A stretch of 6,609 nucleotides of DNA, taken from positions 1 to 6,609 of the forward strand of contig RFQW01000096.1 of the NCBI GenBank assembly GCA_009924765.1. Direction: 5' to 3'. Each line of letters opens with the position of its first letter. The stretch's first letter is position 1. Of this stretch, positions 5,733 through 6,609 are shown in pieces. The notes under the pieces were generated by a model. It did no database searches. It had not been told where the DNA came from and worked only from the letters and a program-made list of their open reading frames with translations. This DNA comes from Planctomycetota bacterium. Lineage in GTDB: Bacteria; Planctomycetota; Phycisphaerae; Phycisphaerales; SM1A02. Both the position numbers and the translations under genes were made by a program.

Positions 5733-6606
5733 TCTGCACCAGCAGCGCCAGCGAGTCCTTGGCGGCGAGGTCACCGTGGTCCACGCTGTAGTAGTAGCCG
5801 TCGTATTCGCACCACACCAGCGCGTCCTTGGGTTTCCCCTTGGAGAACGCGATGCGCAGGTTGCCACCGGGATCGAACTTCTTGGTGCGGCGCTCGTGCT
5901 CCGGAGGCGTCTCCACGTCCTGTGATGCGGCGAACATGACGTCCACCAGCGACCGCAGCTGCATCCGCTCAAAGGGGATCGTGATGTCGCCCACATGCAG
6001 GTCATAACCACCCTTGGGCCGCATCGTCACGCTCACGCGGTCGGACTCCTCGGCCTTCTCGAGCCGCTTCACCATCTCCTTGAACTGCTCGCGGGTGTGC
6101 GACTTGCCGTTGTTCACCAGCACTTCGCCGGTCTCGGTGGTGTAGCGCTCCACCAGCATGGTGGCCAGCTTGTTCACCGGCCAGCCCGCGCGCACCAGCA
6201 GCGCGAAGTTCTCGTACGAGATCTCGGTCATGAACTGCTGCACGTACGCCTTGCCCTCGATGGGCGTGTAGTTGATCGTGGGCTTGCTGGCGAACTGGTA
6301 GTTGCCGCCGATGGTGAACGGCGTGGTGGCGTTGGTGAGCGTGGTCTCCGCGTTCACCTCGGCGCGGCTCTCGTAGGCGGCGGTGACCGAGCCGGCCTGC
6401 AGGAACAGCGGCGATTCGCGGTAGTGCATGCGCACCAGGTTCAGCACCATCTGCTGGGTCTGGTTGAACTGGATGATGCTGTTGTAGTCGGGAAAGTCGG
6501 AGCGGATGGCGTTGTTGGCCACCGCGCAACCACCGGCAAGCAGCAGTGCGGTCAGGGTCGCGCCGCACAGCGCGTGACGAAGGGCGTGTGCTGGCAGGGA
6601 ATGCAT
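5668..6606 (-). CDS. Uncharacterised lipoprotein
   Basis: This 312-aa protein is probably a lipoprotein: R10 and H11 precede a hydrophobic stretch ending in the lipobox LAGGC, with C27 as the lipidation site. Positions after the cysteine (A28, V29) do not suggest inner-membrane retention, but the sorting rule is not established for planctomycetes. The mature part has the pattern of a widespread uncharacterised family: an N-terminal Y-N-S-I-I-Q plus QQMVLNLVRMHYRESPLFLQ (51-70), a Thr/Asn-rich middle, PTINYTPIEGKAYVQQF (109-125), a GWPVNKLATMLVE segment (141-153), a Lys/Glu-rich helical stretch (172-190), and a C-terminal motif EYDGYYYSVDHGDLAAKDS (267-285) ending in PLLTIPV. I recognise this pattern from memory, without a name or function. 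ATG 6606 is three bases from the window edge, so an upstream start cannot be excluded. It converges on comM with a 65-bp overlap of coding ends. Confidence 0.85.
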   Translation of the reverse strand: MHSLPAHALRHALCGATLTALLLAGGCAVANNAIRSDFPDYNSIIQFNQTQQMVLNLVRMHYRESPLFLQAGSVTAAYESRAEVNAETTLTNATTPFTIGGNYQFASKPTINYTPIEGKAYVQQFMTEISYENFALLVRAGWPVNKLATMLVERYTTETGEVLVNNGKSHTREQFKEMVKRLEKAEESDRVSVTMRPKGGYDLHVGDITIPFERMQLRSLVDVMFAASQDVETPPEHERRTKKFDPGGNLRIAFSKGKPKDALVWCEYDGYYYSVDHGDLAAKDSLALLVQISRIQSAPAGPAPLLTIPVNN

Positions 6607-6609
6607 CGG

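Overview
The window is GC-rich and gene-dense, and it looks like a chromosomal segment of a planctomycete, probably of the Phycisphaerae/Phycisphaerales type. The strongest hint is the C-terminus of the secreted protein at 3167-3934: two calcium-loop repeats with 'VDFGDVAL' cores, a style I associate with exported proteins of that group. Weak or absent Shine-Dalgarno sequences before most starts fit this. The assignment rests on style, not on a phylogenetic marker.

Layout from left to right: (1) 1-67, minus: the first 22 codons of an exported protein that continues outside the window, with a good promoter and ribosome binding site. (2) 176-1346, minus: a DUF4143-type AAA ATPase whose reading frame breaks near 420-425; both halves are well conserved, so this is either a recent pseudogene or a sequence error. 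Its promoter lies inside a 20-bp near-perfect palindrome and would give an almost leaderless mRNA. (3) 1487-3139, minus: a 550-aa three-domain c-di-GMP-type protein (degenerate receiver, degenerate GGDEF, EAL) that has lost one residue of the EAL catalytic set. (4) 3167-3934, minus: a secreted dockerin-like protein, 27 bp upstream of the EAL gene and probably in one operon with it. (5) 3935-4115: the divergent intergenic region. (6) 4116-5732, plus: a ComM/YifB-family Mg-chelatase-like AAA+ ATPase. (7) 5668-6606, minus: a lipoprotein of an uncharacterised family, which converges on and overlaps the comM 3' end by 65 bp.

The genes do not form one obvious pathway. The likely functional unit is the dockerin-protein/EAL-protein pair, which would link a surface or secreted protein to a probably non-catalytic c-di-GMP receptor. 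ComM is a housekeeping or transformation-associated gene. The DUF4143 ATPase looks like an accessory gene. I saw no tRNA, rRNA, CRISPR array, transposase or integration site. I do not see a complete new multi-gene system here. The points most worth a second look are the palindromic promoter of the ATPase gene and the catalytic-residue loss in the EAL protein.
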